Of a stretch of DNA of 32,789 nucleotides, positions 1-7,325 are shown piece after piece; the first letter of the stretch is position 1, and the number at the start of each line of letters is the position of its first letter. Origin of the DNA: an uncultured Oscillospiraceae bacterium (GTDB lineage: Bacteria; Bacillota_A; Clostridia; Oscillospirales; Oscillospiraceae); assembly GCA_900754605.1 (NCBI GenBank), contig CAAEDK010000225.1, positions 1 to 32,789 of the forward strand. The letters run 5' to 3'. The position numbers and the translations under genes were made by a program. Under the pieces are notes generated by a model that had not been told where the DNA came from, ran no database searches, and saw nothing but the letters and a program-made list of their open reading frames with translations.

Positions 1-127
1 CGCCTGTCTCCAGGCCCGCTGCTGGCGCTGTCTTGGCCGGTCCCTGTGCCGCAGAGCCCTTTCAGCCGTGGGACCCTTCTCTGTTCGGCGGTATTCCGGT
101 TACTCATGCGCCGTCATGGCGGTGAAC
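1..127 (-). promoter_or_regulatory. T-box leader, 5' portion (cut by window edge)
   Basis: T-box leaders sense uncharged tRNA and control aminoacyl-tRNA synthetase or amino-acid genes. Read on the minus strand, the transcript begins about 7 nt after the -10 at 134-139 and shows Stem I hallmarks in order: ATGACGG near the base, AGTA at 101-104 in a seven-base internal loop, CAGAGAAGGG at 74-83, and the distal loop GGCTGAAAGG near 57-66. Helices close around them: GGCGC (108-112) with GCGCC (24-28), CCGG with CCGG (37-40), and CAGAG with CTCTG. The 3' side of the specifier loop is CCAAGACA (29-36), so GAC (Asp, 30-32) followed by A is a tentative specifier. The antiterminator and regulated gene lie beyond the left edge. 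Confidence 0.75.
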
Positions 128-133
128 AAAGCT

Positions 134-162
134 ATGCTATCCCATCTTTGGGAAAAAGTCAA
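134..162 (-). promoter_or_regulatory. Sigma-A type promoter for the T-box leader
   Basis: On the minus strand TTGACT (157-162) is separated by 17 bases from TAGCAT (134-139). The -35 lies only 15 bases past the stop of the methylglyoxal-synthase-like gene, and I see no intrinsic terminator between them, so read-through from upstream is possible. Confidence 0.7.
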
Positions 163-177
163 GAAAAATGCCAGGAA

Positions 178-594
178 TCACAGAGCAAAGGGGACTCGGG
201 TGGGGTTCATTCCAATGCGCCAGTCCAGGTCGCCCCGGGCCAGACCGTGAATGAGCATTTCCGCAGTGGCTACGTTGGTGGCCATGGGAACAGAGTGTTG
301 GTCGCACAGGCGGGTGATATACATGACGTTGTCATCCATATCGGTATCCTGAGGATAGTTGAAGAAGAGGACCATGTCGATCTCATTATAGATGATGCGC
401 TGGCCGATCTGCTCAATGCCCCCGTGTTCATGGGACAGGAACAGGTTGACGGGCAGGCCGGTGGCCTCCGCCACCATCCGGCCGGTGGCGTTGGTGGCGC
501 ATAGGGTGTGCTTGGACAGCAATCCACAGTATGCGGTGCAGAACTGAACCATCAGCTCCTGCTTACGGTTGTGACACATGATGGCAATATTCAT
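178..594 (-). CDS. mgsA: Methylglyoxal synthase-fold protein lacking catalytic residues
   Basis: The 138-residue protein aligns without gaps over the core of methylglyoxal synthase, which converts dihydroxyacetone phosphate to methylglyoxal. Conserved parts are the first strand with H8, the CATNATG turn (33-38) in place of ATGTTG, GGIEQIG (58-64), and MATNVATAEMLI (104-115). Against the E. coli enzyme, from memory, the acidic and histidine active-site positions are changed: D20 to N9, D71 to I60, D91 to Y80, H98 to M86 and D101 to N89. Catalysis is therefore doubtful and a ligand-binding role is possible. A strong AAGGAGGT precedes the start. It follows minD by 33 bases in one operon, matching the minD-mgsA neighbourhood known in Clostridia. 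The fold call is firm; the function is open. Confidence 0.8.
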   Translation of the reverse strand: MNIAIMCHNRKQELMVQFCTAYCGLLSKHTLCATNATGRMVAEATGLPVNLFLSHEHGGIEQIGQRIIYNEIDMVLFFNYPQDTDMDDNVMYITRLCDQHSVPMATNVATAEMLIHGLARGDLDWRIGMNPTRVPFAL

Positions 595-627
595 GGCGGC
601 GTCTACCTCCTTTTGTTCAGTTGAGCG

Positions 628-1362
628 TCAGCGGATCCGCATAATGGGGACCCGATAACCCTCTAAGCGTTTGGCGATATTCAGACATGCGTTGGCAGCA
701 CCCTGGCGGCCTTCCAGAATCAGAGGACGGCCCAGGTTGGCAGCCAAGATGACCCGGCGGTCCTCTGGGATGACCCCAATAAGAGGGAGCCCGGCGGCGT
801 CCATGGCATCATCAATGGTGGTGCGCAGCTGACGCAGCAGTCTGGGTTGGATACGGTTCATGATCAGGTGAACCTGGCGGATCCGATACAGTTCCTCCAC
901 AGTACGCTGGGCGTCCCGTAGGGAGGAGGCATCGTTGGTGGCCACTACCAAGGCGCGGTCCGCGCCGCAAATGGCCAGTTGGAAGCCGGGCCCCAGCCCG
1001 GCGGGGGAGTCGATCATAATATAGTCGTAGCGGTCCCGGGCGGTGCGCAGCAGGTTCCGGATCCGAGAGGGCGTTACATCGGGGGACAACGACATTGGGG
1101 CAGTCAGCAGGGACAAATTAGGCAGATCCGGGTGGGTGACCGCAGCCCGGGAAAGGGGACAGCGTCCCACCGCCACATCGGAAAAGTCCATCAGCGCCCG
1201 GTCACTGAGTCCCAGAGAGATGTCTAGATTCCGCAGGCCAATGTCCATATCAATGCACAGCACCCGCTTGCCCAGCCGGGCCAGACAGGAGGCGACCCCG
1301 CCGGTGACAGAGGTCTTGCCCGTCCCTCCTTTTCCAGAGGTGACGGCGATGACAATTCCCAT
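628..1362 (-). CDS. minD: Septum site-determining ATPase MinD
   Basis: MinD is a dimerising ParA-type ATPase that positions the division site. The 244-residue protein has a deviant Walker A, KGGTGKTS at 11-18 (usual KGGVGKTT), the MinD signature GLRNLD near 42-47, a switch segment IDSPAG near 117-122, and IPEDRRV followed by NLGRPLIL near the C-terminus. It ends soon after the last helix at RLEGYRVPIMRIR. I do not see the basic amphipathic tail (as in FLKRLF) that normally anchors MinD to the membrane. The start has GGAGGA six bases upstream. No minC or minE is in the window. A promoter lies at 1389-1416 and the mgsA-like gene follows in the same operon. Confidence 0.9.
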   Translation of the reverse strand: MGIVIAVTSGKGGTGKTSVTGGVASCLARLGKRVLCIDMDIGLRNLDISLGLSDRALMDFSDVAVGRCPLSRAAVTHPDLPNLSLLTAPMSLSPDVTPSRIRNLLRTARDRYDYIMIDSPAGLGPGFQLAICGADRALVVATNDASSLRDAQRTVEELYRIRQVHLIMNRIQPRLLRQLRTTIDDAMDAAGLPLIGVIPEDRRVILAANLGRPLILEGRQGAANACLNIAKRLEGYRVPIMRIR

Positions 1363-1388
1363 GGAATTCCTCCTATCTCACCAAAATA

Positions 1389-1416
1389 AGTCTATCACAA
1401 ATCTTTGGTTCGTCAA
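1389..1416 (-). promoter_or_regulatory. Sigma-A type promoter upstream of minD
   Basis: Minus-strand TTGACG (1411-1416), a 16-base spacer, and TAGACT (1389-1394), about 26 bases before the minD start. It would allow minD and the mgsA-like gene to be expressed apart from rsmG. Confidence 0.6.
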
Positions 1417-1502
1417 TGGTTTTTTTGTAATACAATGTGAATTTTGCGTGTATTTTGCCGTGGAATTGGAAGCACAGACTGAACATGGAGCAGCACGGCT
1501 CC

Positions 1503-2216
1503 TTACAGCGGCGACTTCTGGATTTTCGCCCACCGGCGGGGATAGCCTTTCAAAGTTGGGGCAACCTTTCGGATGGGGATGATGCGGTGGGTGACGCCGG
1601 CGCCTGGGATGGTATAGTCAAAAGGCTCCTCCACCCGTCCACCAAGCAGCTTGATACAGTGGGCGGCATCTTCTAATTCCTGAGTGCTGTCCGTGGACTT
1701 CATGGCGAGAAATAGACCGCCGACCTTGACGTAAGGCAGGCATAGTTCGGACAGCAGGCGCAGGTCAGCCACGGCCCGTGCAGTGGCGAAGTCAAAACTG
1801 TCCCGAAAGCCCTTGACCAGGGCTTGTTCCTCGGCCCGGGCATGGATGGCTTGGATATTCTCCAAACCAAGCTGGGTGCACACCTGACCCAGCCACTCCA
1901 CCCTCTTGTTTAAGCTGTCCAGTAGGGTGACCTGGAGGGATGGGATCAGAATTTTGAGAGGAATGCCGGGAAATCCAGCTCCAGTTCCCACATCAATGAG
2001 GGTTTTGTTCTGAAAGTCTGCTCCCTTGAGCAGAGCGGCGCTGTCCAGCATATGAAGCTGGGCGACCCGTTCCGGCTCAGTGATGGCGGTAAGGTTCATC
2101 ACCTGATTTTTTTCCAGGAGCAGCTGGCCATACTCCGCCAATTGTGCCGGTGCGCAGTCAGGCACTTGAGAGAGCAGGCCCATCTCTTCCAGTCCGTTCT
2201 GAATCAGTTGTTTCAT
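1503..2216 (-). CDS. rsmG: 16S rRNA (guanine527-N7)-methyltransferase RsmG (GidB)
   Basis: RsmG uses S-adenosylmethionine to methylate G527 of 16S rRNA; its loss is known to give low-level streptomycin resistance. The 237-residue protein is the usual length. It carries the N-terminal helical segment with MNLTAI, then the SAM-binding motif LIDVGTGAGFPGIPLK near 68-83, followed by LLDSLNKRVEWL and an ARAVADL segment near 147-153. GGGAGGAT precedes the ATG. The gene begins 19 bases after the stop of the small membrane-protein gene, so it is probably the last gene of the acyltransferase-mscL unit. In many Firmicutes rsmG lies beside noc/parAB near oriC; here serS, an acyltransferase, mscL and a small gene stand between them. 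Confidence 0.95.
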   Translation of the reverse strand: MKQLIQNGLEEMGLLSQVPDCAPAQLAEYGQLLLEKNQVMNLTAITEPERVAQLHMLDSAALLKGADFQNKTLIDVGTGAGFPGIPLKILIPSLQVTLLDSLNKRVEWLGQVCTQLGLENIQAIHARAEEQALVKGFRDSFDFATARAVADLRLLSELCLPYVKVGGLFLAMKSTDSTQELEDAAHCIKLLGGRVEEPFDYTIPGAGVTHRIIPIRKVAPTLKGYPRRWAKIQKSPL

Positions 2217-2235
2217 ATCGTATCCTCCCGGGCGG

Positions 2236-2589
2236 TCACACGGTAAAGACTATGCCAAAATTGGACAGCAGGCCTACAAGTCCCATAGGAAGGGAGACTA
2301 GGGCAGCGGCCCAGCACAGCAAGGCCAGCAGCCAGGCAGCCACTTTTTTGGGCTGTCCAGTACTTCTCCAGCTGACCAGCGATAGGGCACCCAAACCAAT
2401 CAGACCAGGGACGGCCAAAAGGGGACCCAAATTACCCAGCATGGAGCCAGTGTAGAAGTAGTAGGTTGTCAGTGCCAGAAACAGCAGGGCATAAGCTAAG
2501 CCGATCCAAGCCAGAGTACGTTTCACCGGAGAGGCGGGGATATAACCCTTATCATTCTGAGGTATCTCGTCAGATCTTTCCTTGGACAT
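2236..2589 (-). CDS. Small membrane protein of unknown function
   Basis: I do not recognise this 117-residue protein. It has a polar N-terminus of about 22 residues and then three hydrophobic segments, roughly 24-47, 50-72 and 80-112, the last long enough to cross the membrane or form a hairpin. A lysine pair (about 80-81) separates the second and third segments. Its start codon lies inside the end of mscL, overlapping it by 20 bases, with GAAGGAGG placed before the ATG within mscL. That arrangement suggests translational coupling to the channel gene. No catalytic motif is visible. It is probably real because of the strong ribosome binding site, the tight packing and the membrane-like composition. 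Confidence 0.7.
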   Translation of the reverse strand: MSKERSDEIPQNDKGYIPASPVKRTLAWIGLAYALLFLALTTYYFYTGSMLGNLGPLLAVPGLIGLGALSLVSWRSTGQPKKVAAWLLALLCWAAALVSLPMGLVGLLSNFGIVFTV

Positions 2590-3019
2590 CGTGGGCCTCC
2601 TTCAGCAGGTCGCGGATCTCGATGAGCAGCTTCTCCTCGGCACTGGGCTCGGGGGGAGCGGGCTCAGGAGTAGGCTTCTCCGCCTTGCGGTGGAGTTTGT
2701 TAATGGCCTTGATCATACAGAAGATGACGAAGGCAATGATGAGAAAATCCAATACCACGGCGATGAGGTTACCGAAGTTGACAGCGACCTCAGGAGTTTG
2801 CACCTCGCCGGCAGCGGTGATTGCCGCCTGCCGTAGGACCAGCTTCCACTGAGAGAAGTCGATGCCGCCGGTGAGCAGTGAAACTATGGGCATGATGATG
2901 TCGTTGACCAGTGAGGTAGTAATTTTGCCGAAGGCGCCGCCGATGACCACACCTACGGCCATGTCCAGCACATTGCCCCGCATGGCAAAGGCCTTAAATT
3001 CATCCATAAATTTTTTCAT
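2570..3019 (-). CDS. mscL: Large-conductance mechanosensitive channel MscL
   Basis: MscL is a homopentameric membrane channel that opens under extreme tension to release solutes during osmotic downshock. The 149-residue protein begins with the short amphipathic helix [16 protein letters not shown], then the first membrane helix with the family motif [17 protein letters not shown] (18-34) and [10 protein letters not shown] periplasmic loop of about 40 residues follows, then the second helix ([19 protein letters not shown]), a proline-rich linker and a C-terminal helical bundle with [12 protein letters not shown]. Length is typical. It starts 18 bases after the acyltransferase stop with only a weak GAGGAT, and overlaps the small membrane-protein gene. 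Confidence 0.95.
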   Translation of the reverse strand: MKKFMDEFKAFAMRGNVLDMAVGVVIGGAFGKITTSLVNDIIMPIVSLLTGGIDFSQWKLVLRQAAITAAGEVQTPEVAVNFGNLIAVVLDFLIIAFVIFCMIKAINKLHRKAEKPTPEPAPPEPSAEEKLLIEIRDLLKEAHDVQGKI

Positions 3020-3037
3020 GGTAAAATCCTCTGAATT

Positions 3038-4096
3038 TTATATTTTAAGAGGGTTGGGACGCCGTACCTGCACGAGTATCCATTGCCAAGCCATAGCGCC
3101 CAAAAAGGTGAGGGAATAGACGGTAACGACCCGTAGCAGGAACTGAACGGACACCCGGCTGATCCCAAGCTGCCAGGCTAGATCATTGAACCAGGTGATG
3201 ACCAGAGAGTGGTACAAATACACCAGGAAGCTGGCTCGATCCATCCGTCGGGCCAATGGAGACAGGGCGACTGGATGGCGGACCACCAAAGCATACAAGG
3301 CAGGGATAGCGGTGAGCTGATACATGGTGTGGATCATTTCCAGGAAGGGTACGTTCTGTCCGCTCACAAAGAATTTCCAGCTAAAAAACAGGTCAGCTCC
3401 GGCGAAGCATAAGGCGCAGGTAGTTAGAAGAGACCGGTTTTGATCCAGCAGCTCCAAAAAGCGTGGGTAGTTCTGCCCGGCACAGCACCCCCCCACATAG
3501 TACACCAGATAGGTGGTAAACAGCCGGTCGTTGTAGGCAAAGTGTGCACCCGGGATCAGCAGGCCCAAGATCTCGTTGCAGTACAGAGCGCTGAGCCAAG
3601 TAATCCCCAGAGAGATTGGGATCAGGACCGATGGTGACCACCGACGGGCAAGCCACCGGAATAGGGGAACCAGCAACACGAATTGGGCCAGAGCGATCAC
3701 GAAGTAGAAAGGGCTGGATAGATCTCCACGAAGTGCATACCCAACCAAGTCCCGGAAAGAAAAAGAGAAGTAGCTGTGGCATACGAAATAGATATAATAG
3801 ATAGCCACTGCCAGCAGATAGGGGAGGAAGATGCCCTTCCACCGCTTGGCCCAGTACTGCCCCAGCGGGGGAGGGGGAGAGCTGGCACTGTTCAGAGTAA
3901 GTTTCACACCGCTGAGAAAGAAGAAGCCGGAGACAGAGACAAAACTAAGGCGCTGGAGGGAAATCATCAGGCCATACTGCCAGCTGCTGTGATCCAACAC
4001 AGTAATGGGGTGTCCGGAGCAGTGGCTCCACAGGACCATGAAGCAGAAGAGCAGATTCAGCGCGGTGAGTTCCTCCCGGCGTTTTTGGACGGACAT
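3038..4096 (-). CDS. Acyltransferase family 3 membrane protein
   Basis: The 352-residue protein has about ten hydrophobic segments and the layout of the acyltransferase-3 (OafA/NolL) family. Such proteins transfer acetyl or similar acyl groups onto exported sugars, peptidoglycan or lipids. The first membrane segment holds the family's near-N-terminal histidine in FMVLWSHCSGHP (19-30). It is followed by the FFFLSG segment and a positively charged WAKRWKGIFLPYL loop typical of the family. A late segment MDRASFLVYLYHSLVI matches the conserved C-terminal part. The substrate cannot be read from sequence. AAGGAGGG precedes the start. It heads the unit with mscL, the small membrane gene and rsmG, and has a hairpin in its leader (4129-4159). 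Confidence 0.85.
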   Translation of the reverse strand: MSVQKRREELTALNLLFCFMVLWSHCSGHPITVLDHSSWQYGLMISLQRLSFVSVSGFFFLSGVKLTLNSASSPPPPLGQYWAKRWKGIFLPYLLAVAIYYIYFVCHSYFSFSFRDLVGYALRGDLSSPFYFVIALAQFVLLVPLFRWLARRWSPSVLIPISLGITWLSALYCNEILGLLIPGAHFAYNDRLFTTYLVYYVGGCCAGQNYPRFLELLDQNRSLLTTCALCFAGADLFFSWKFFVSGQNVPFLEMIHTMYQLTAIPALYALVVRHPVALSPLARRMDRASFLVYLYHSLVITWFNDLAWQLGISRVSVQFLLRVVTVYSLTFLGAMAWQWILVQVRRPNPLKI

Positions 4097-4128
4097 GTGC
4101 CGTCCCTCCTTTCCAGAAAAAACAGCAT

Positions 4129-4159
4129 CTCAAACCCCTTGGGGCTCAAGGGGTTTGAG
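4129..4159 (-). terminator. Perfect 13-bp hairpin in the acyltransferase leader
   Basis: CTCAAACCCCTTG and its exact reverse complement flank a five-base loop. On the minus strand the hairpin ends about 32 bases before the acyltransferase start, and a run of six T follows it after a short gap (4117-4122). It may be an attenuator or a terminator for upstream transcription. On the plus strand it is followed by two tandem copies of CGTTTTGGAG (4167-4186). I found no convincing promoter in 4160-4300. Confidence 0.55.
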
Positions 4160-4323
4160 CGTTTTCCGTTTTGGAGCGTTTTGGAGCGGATAAAATGATC
4201 CTCGGTTGGTACAGTGGAGCCGCAGTTGGCTGGAGAACGGTAAAACAAAAAGTATTACCTAATGAAATAATTGCCTTTTGTATAAACACGAGGGTTGGGA
4301 GGTGAAACAAAGCAGGGGAGGGG

Positions 4324-4342
4324 AGGGAGACGCTGTCTCCCT
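4324..4342 (-). terminator. Hairpin downstream of serS
   Basis: AGGGAGAC and GTCTCCCT pair around a three-base loop 17 bases after the serS stop, with further C/G pairing possible outside the stem. The downstream T content is modest, so termination efficiency is uncertain. Confidence 0.5.
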
Positions 4343-4359
4343 GCCCCTCTGCCTAGAAC

Positions 4360-5664
4360 TTACTTCTTGGGGATCAGGATCTCCATACCACCCACATAGG
4401 GACGCAGGGCGGCGGGGATCTTCACGCTGCCGTCGGCCTGGAGGTTGTTCTCCAGGAAGGCGATGAGCATACGGGGAGGAGCCACCACGGTGTTGTTCAG
4501 GGTATGAGGCAGATACATCTTGCCGTCGCTGCCCTTGACGCGCATCTTCAGTCGGCGGGCCTGGGCGTCGCCCAGATTGGAGCAGGAACAGACCTCGAAG
4601 TACTTCTTCTGGCGGGGGGACCAGGCCTCGATGTCGCAGGACTTGACCTTCAGATCGGCCAAATCGCCGGAACAGCACTCCAGCTGGCGCACCGGGATGT
4701 CCAGAGAGCGGAACAGCTCCACAGAGTACCGCCACATCTGCTCATACCACTTCATGGAGTCCTCGGGCTTGCAGACCACAATCATCTCCTGCTTCTCGAA
4801 CTGGTGGATACGGTAGACACCGCGCTCCTCAATGCCGTGGGCGCCCTTCTCCTTCCGGAAGCAGGGGGAGTAGGAGGTGAGGGTCTGGGGCAGGCTGTCC
4901 TCCGGAATGATCTGGTCGATGAACTTGCCGATCATGGAGTGCTCAGAGGTGCCGATGAGGTACAGATCCTCACCTTCGATCTTGTACATCATAGCGTCCA
5001 TCTCGGTCTGGGACATGACGCCCTCCACCACGTTGCCATGGATCATAAAAGGCGGAATGCAGAAGGTGAAGCCCTTGCCGATCATAAAGTCCCGGGCATA
5101 GGCCAGTACGCCCTCGTGGACACGGGCGATGTCACCCATGAGGTAGTAGAAGCCGTTGCCGGACACACGGCCTGCGGCATCCATATCAATACCATGAAAG
5201 GACTCCATGATCTGGGTGTGGTAAGGGATCTCAAAGTCGGGAACCACAGGTTCGCCAAAGCGCTGGACCTCCACGTTGCAGCTGTCGTCGGGGCCGATGG
5301 GCACGGAGGGGTCAATGATATTAGGAATTTGGAGCATGATCTTGCGAATCTTCTGAGCCAGCTCGCCCTCCTTGGTCTCTAACTCAGAGAGGCGGTCGGC
5401 ATTGGCTTTTACCTTGGCCTTGGCTGCCTCGGCTTCTGCCAGCTTGGAGGGGTCCTTTTTGGCCTGTCCCATGAGCATGCCCACCTGCTTGCTCAGAGCG
5501 TTGCGGGCGGAGCGGAGTTCCTGAGCCTCGGCCATAACCGCGCGGTTCTCGCTGTCCAGGGCGATGACCTCATCCACCAGAGGAAGCTTCTGCTCCTGGA
5601 ACTTCTTCTTGATGTTCTCCTTAACGATTTCGGGATTTTCCCGGATGAATTTGATGTCCAGCAT
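4360..5664 (-). CDS. serS: Seryl-tRNA synthetase, divergent clostridial type
   Basis: SerRS charges tRNA-Ser with serine. The 434-residue protein has the N-terminal long coiled-coil arm (about 1-110) that grips the tRNA variable arm, then a class II catalytic core. Motif 2 begins at FRKEKGAHGIEERGVY (269-284) and motif 3 is NTVVAPPRMLIAFLEN (391-406), with arginine 398 at the ATP-binding position. The serine site reads GTSEHSM (238-244) where textbook bacterial enzymes have TAEVP, and motif 3 reads VVAPPR in place of GLAVGR. This matches a variant SerRS type that I recall from Clostridia and some archaea. The gene stands alone between a parS site upstream and a hairpin downstream; no T-box or clear promoter is visible in its 121-base leader. 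Confidence 0.95.
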   Translation of the reverse strand: MLDIKFIRENPEIVKENIKKKFQEQKLPLVDEVIALDSENRAVMAEAQELRSARNALSKQVGMLMGQAKKDPSKLAEAEAAKAKVKANADRLSELETKEGELAQKIRKIMLQIPNIIDPSVPIGPDDSCNVEVQRFGEPVVPDFEIPYHTQIMESFHGIDMDAAGRVSGNGFYYLMGDIARVHEGVLAYARDFMIGKGFTFCIPPFMIHGNVVEGVMSQTEMDAMMYKIEGEDLYLIGTSEHSMIGKFIDQIIPEDSLPQTLTSYSPCFRKEKGAHGIEERGVYRIHQFEKQEMIVVCKPEDSMKWYEQMWRYSVELFRSLDIPVRQLECCSGDLADLKVKSCDIEAWSPRQKKYFEVCSCSNLGDAQARRLKMRVKGSDGKMYLPHTLNNTVVAPPRMLIAFLENNLQADGSVKIPAALRPYVGGMEILIPKK

Positions 5665-5758
5665 AGTGGAACACTCCTTTAAATATAATAGATATGATCA
5701 CGAATCATAGATGGGGGAGAGAACAGAGGCGGTGCGGGGGAGAGGGGAACGGTGCTTT

Positions 5759-5774
5759 TGTTTCACGTGAAACA
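5759..5774. promoter_or_regulatory. parS centromere site 1
   Basis: TGTTTCACGTGAAACA is a perfect match to the 16-bp palindromic ParB-binding parS consensus. It lies between the membrane coiled-coil gene and serS, about 490 bases past the parB stop. Confidence 0.95.
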
Positions 5775-5785
5775 GAGAAGCAGTC

Positions 5786-6367
5786 TTAATACAGGGCCCC
5801 CCGAATTTCCTGGTAGCGGAGAGCTGGGGAGAAGCGGCCGTTGTCGGTGACGCTCTCCTGGGGAAGGCTCTCTGTCAGGCCGCTGTCCTCCAGAGATTGG
5901 ATCAGCTCCCGGCACAAAGAGTAGCGGCCCAGGACGTATGCCTCATCGATCTGCCAGAACCAGTCCATGGCCTGGCGGATCTGCTCTGCTTGCGCCAGTG
6001 CGGAGGACTGGGCACTGCCCTGACGCTCCAATTCGCCTACATGATCTTCCAAACGATCGATTTCCTGAAGCAGAGCCTGGTTTTCTTCATAGATCTCCTG
6101 GACAGACTGCATGTTGGAGAGAGACTCCCGCAGGCCGGACACTGACTGGTTGAGGCTGTCCACCACTTCCTCATTCTGCCGCCGGTCCATCAGGTAGGTC
6201 ATCAGCATCAGCAGAAAAGCGGCGGCAAAGAGGATCGCAATGTAGTGGACAACAGAGCGCTGCCGCTTTTCCTGGGTAGGAGGGGGAACATAGGCCGGCG
6301 GCTTTTCTGCCGCTTTCTCCTCCGGCTGTCCTTTGGGAGTGGGGGAGGGATGCTTAGAATCGCTCAT
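5786..6367 (-). CDS. Membrane-anchored coiled-coil protein linked to parAB
   Basis: I do not recognise this 193-residue protein. It has a proline- and lysine-rich cytoplasmic-type N-terminus (1-38), one membrane segment (39-60), and a heptad-like coiled coil (about 64-135). A C-terminal helical part follows with AMDWFWQIDEAYVLGRYSLC, loosely like a single TPR unit. The topology suggests a short cytoplasmic tail and an extracytoplasmic coiled coil, but the reverse is possible. Its ATG overlaps the parB stop (ATGA), so it is almost certainly co-translated with ParB from the parA promoter. That position hints at a role tied to chromosome segregation or the cell envelope, but no function can be assigned. 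Confidence 0.75.
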   Translation of the reverse strand: MSDSKHPSPTPKGQPEEKAAEKPPAYVPPPTQEKRQRSVVHYIAILFAAAFLLMLMTYLMDRRQNEEVVDSLNQSVSGLRESLSNMQSVQEIYEENQALLQEIDRLEDHVGELERQGSAQSSALAQAEQIRQAMDWFWQIDEAYVLGRYSLCRELIQSLEDSGLTESLPQESVTDNGRFSPALRYQEIRGALY

Positions 6368-7257
6368 AGATGTTCTGCCCCCTCTCCATGAAGGGTATTC
6401 AGCAGAGACAATAAAGCCTCCAGATCCTCATTGTTGTAGTATTCCAGTTGGACCCGTCCCTTCTTACCATGGTGGGAGATGGTGACTTTCCGGCCAAGAT
6501 GGCCAGAGAGGGACTTCTCCAGTTCGCCCAGATAGAGGGCGATCTCATCGGAGGAGCCGCCCGGCTGCTTCTCCGTGGGCTGCTTTTGGAGAAGTTTCAC
6601 CAGCTGTTCAGTCTGCCGGACAGAGAGGTTCCGGGATACTACCTGTTTGGCGGCCTCCCGTTGGAGGTCTTCGGTGGGTGCGCCCAGGATAGCACGGGCG
6701 TGACCGGCGGAGAGGGTTCCCTCCTCCACCAGGGTGAGCAGATCCTCGGGAAGGGCTAGCAGGCGCAGAGTGTTGGCGATGGCCGGGCGGGATTTTCCCA
6801 TCCGCTCTGCTACCTGTTCCTGGGTGAGCCCATATTCATCCATCAGAGTCTGGAAGCCTCGAGCCTCCTCGGCAGGATTCAGATCTTCACGCTGGAGGTT
6901 TTCGATGAGGCCCAGTTCCATGACCTTTCGGTCATCTGCCTCAATGATGACGGCGGGGACCTCATCCAGGCCAGCCTGCTTGGCAGCTCGCCAGCGGCGT
7001 TCTCCGGCGATGATTTGATAGTAACCGGAGGCCAGTCGGCGGACGGTGAGGGGTTGGATGATTCCGTGGAGGCGGATAGATTCTGCCAGATCGGCCAGGG
7101 CTTCTGGTTCAAACCGCTTACGGGGCTGGTTCAGGCCTGGCTCTACCTGAGAGATGGGGAGGGAGACGGAACCCTCACCCCCGACACTCAGGTCTGGGTC
7201 GCCCAGCAGGGCATTGAGTCCCCGTCCCAGCCCCATCTCTGTTTTTCGTTTCGCCAT
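6364..7257 (-). CDS. parB: Chromosome partitioning protein ParB (Spo0J)
   Basis: ParB loads on parS as a CTP-gated clamp, spreads, and stimulates ParA. The start chosen gives 297 residues and has AAGGAG six bases upstream; it leaves the N-terminal ParA-interaction motif MGLGRGLNALLGD (8-20) directly at the start. The CTP-binding segment GERRWRA is at 85-91, and the helix-turn-helix contains GKSRPAIANTLRLLALP (154-170). The four residues known to set parS over Noc-site specificity are R157, T163, A168 and G185, all of the ParB type. A C-terminal dimerisation region follows. parB lies 68 bases after parA and overlaps the next gene. Confidence 0.97.
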   Translation of the reverse strand: MAKRKTEMGLGRGLNALLGDPDLSVGGEGSVSLPISQVEPGLNQPRKRFEPEALADLAESIRLHGIIQPLTVRRLASGYYQIIAGERRWRAAKQAGLDEVPAVIIEADDRKVMELGLIENLQREDLNPAEEARGFQTLMDEYGLTQEQVAERMGKSRPAIANTLRLLALPEDLLTLVEEGTLSAGHARAILGAPTEDLQREAAKQVVSRNLSVRQTEQLVKLLQKQPTEKQPGGSSDEIALYLGELEKSLSGHLGRKVTISHHGKKGRVQLEYYNNEDLEALLSLLNTLHGEGAEHL

Positions 7258-7325
7258 AGTATACTCCTTTTCCAAACGTGTGGAGTTAGGGGAGAGAGGA
7301 GGACCTCGCCTCCGTCCCTCCAAGC

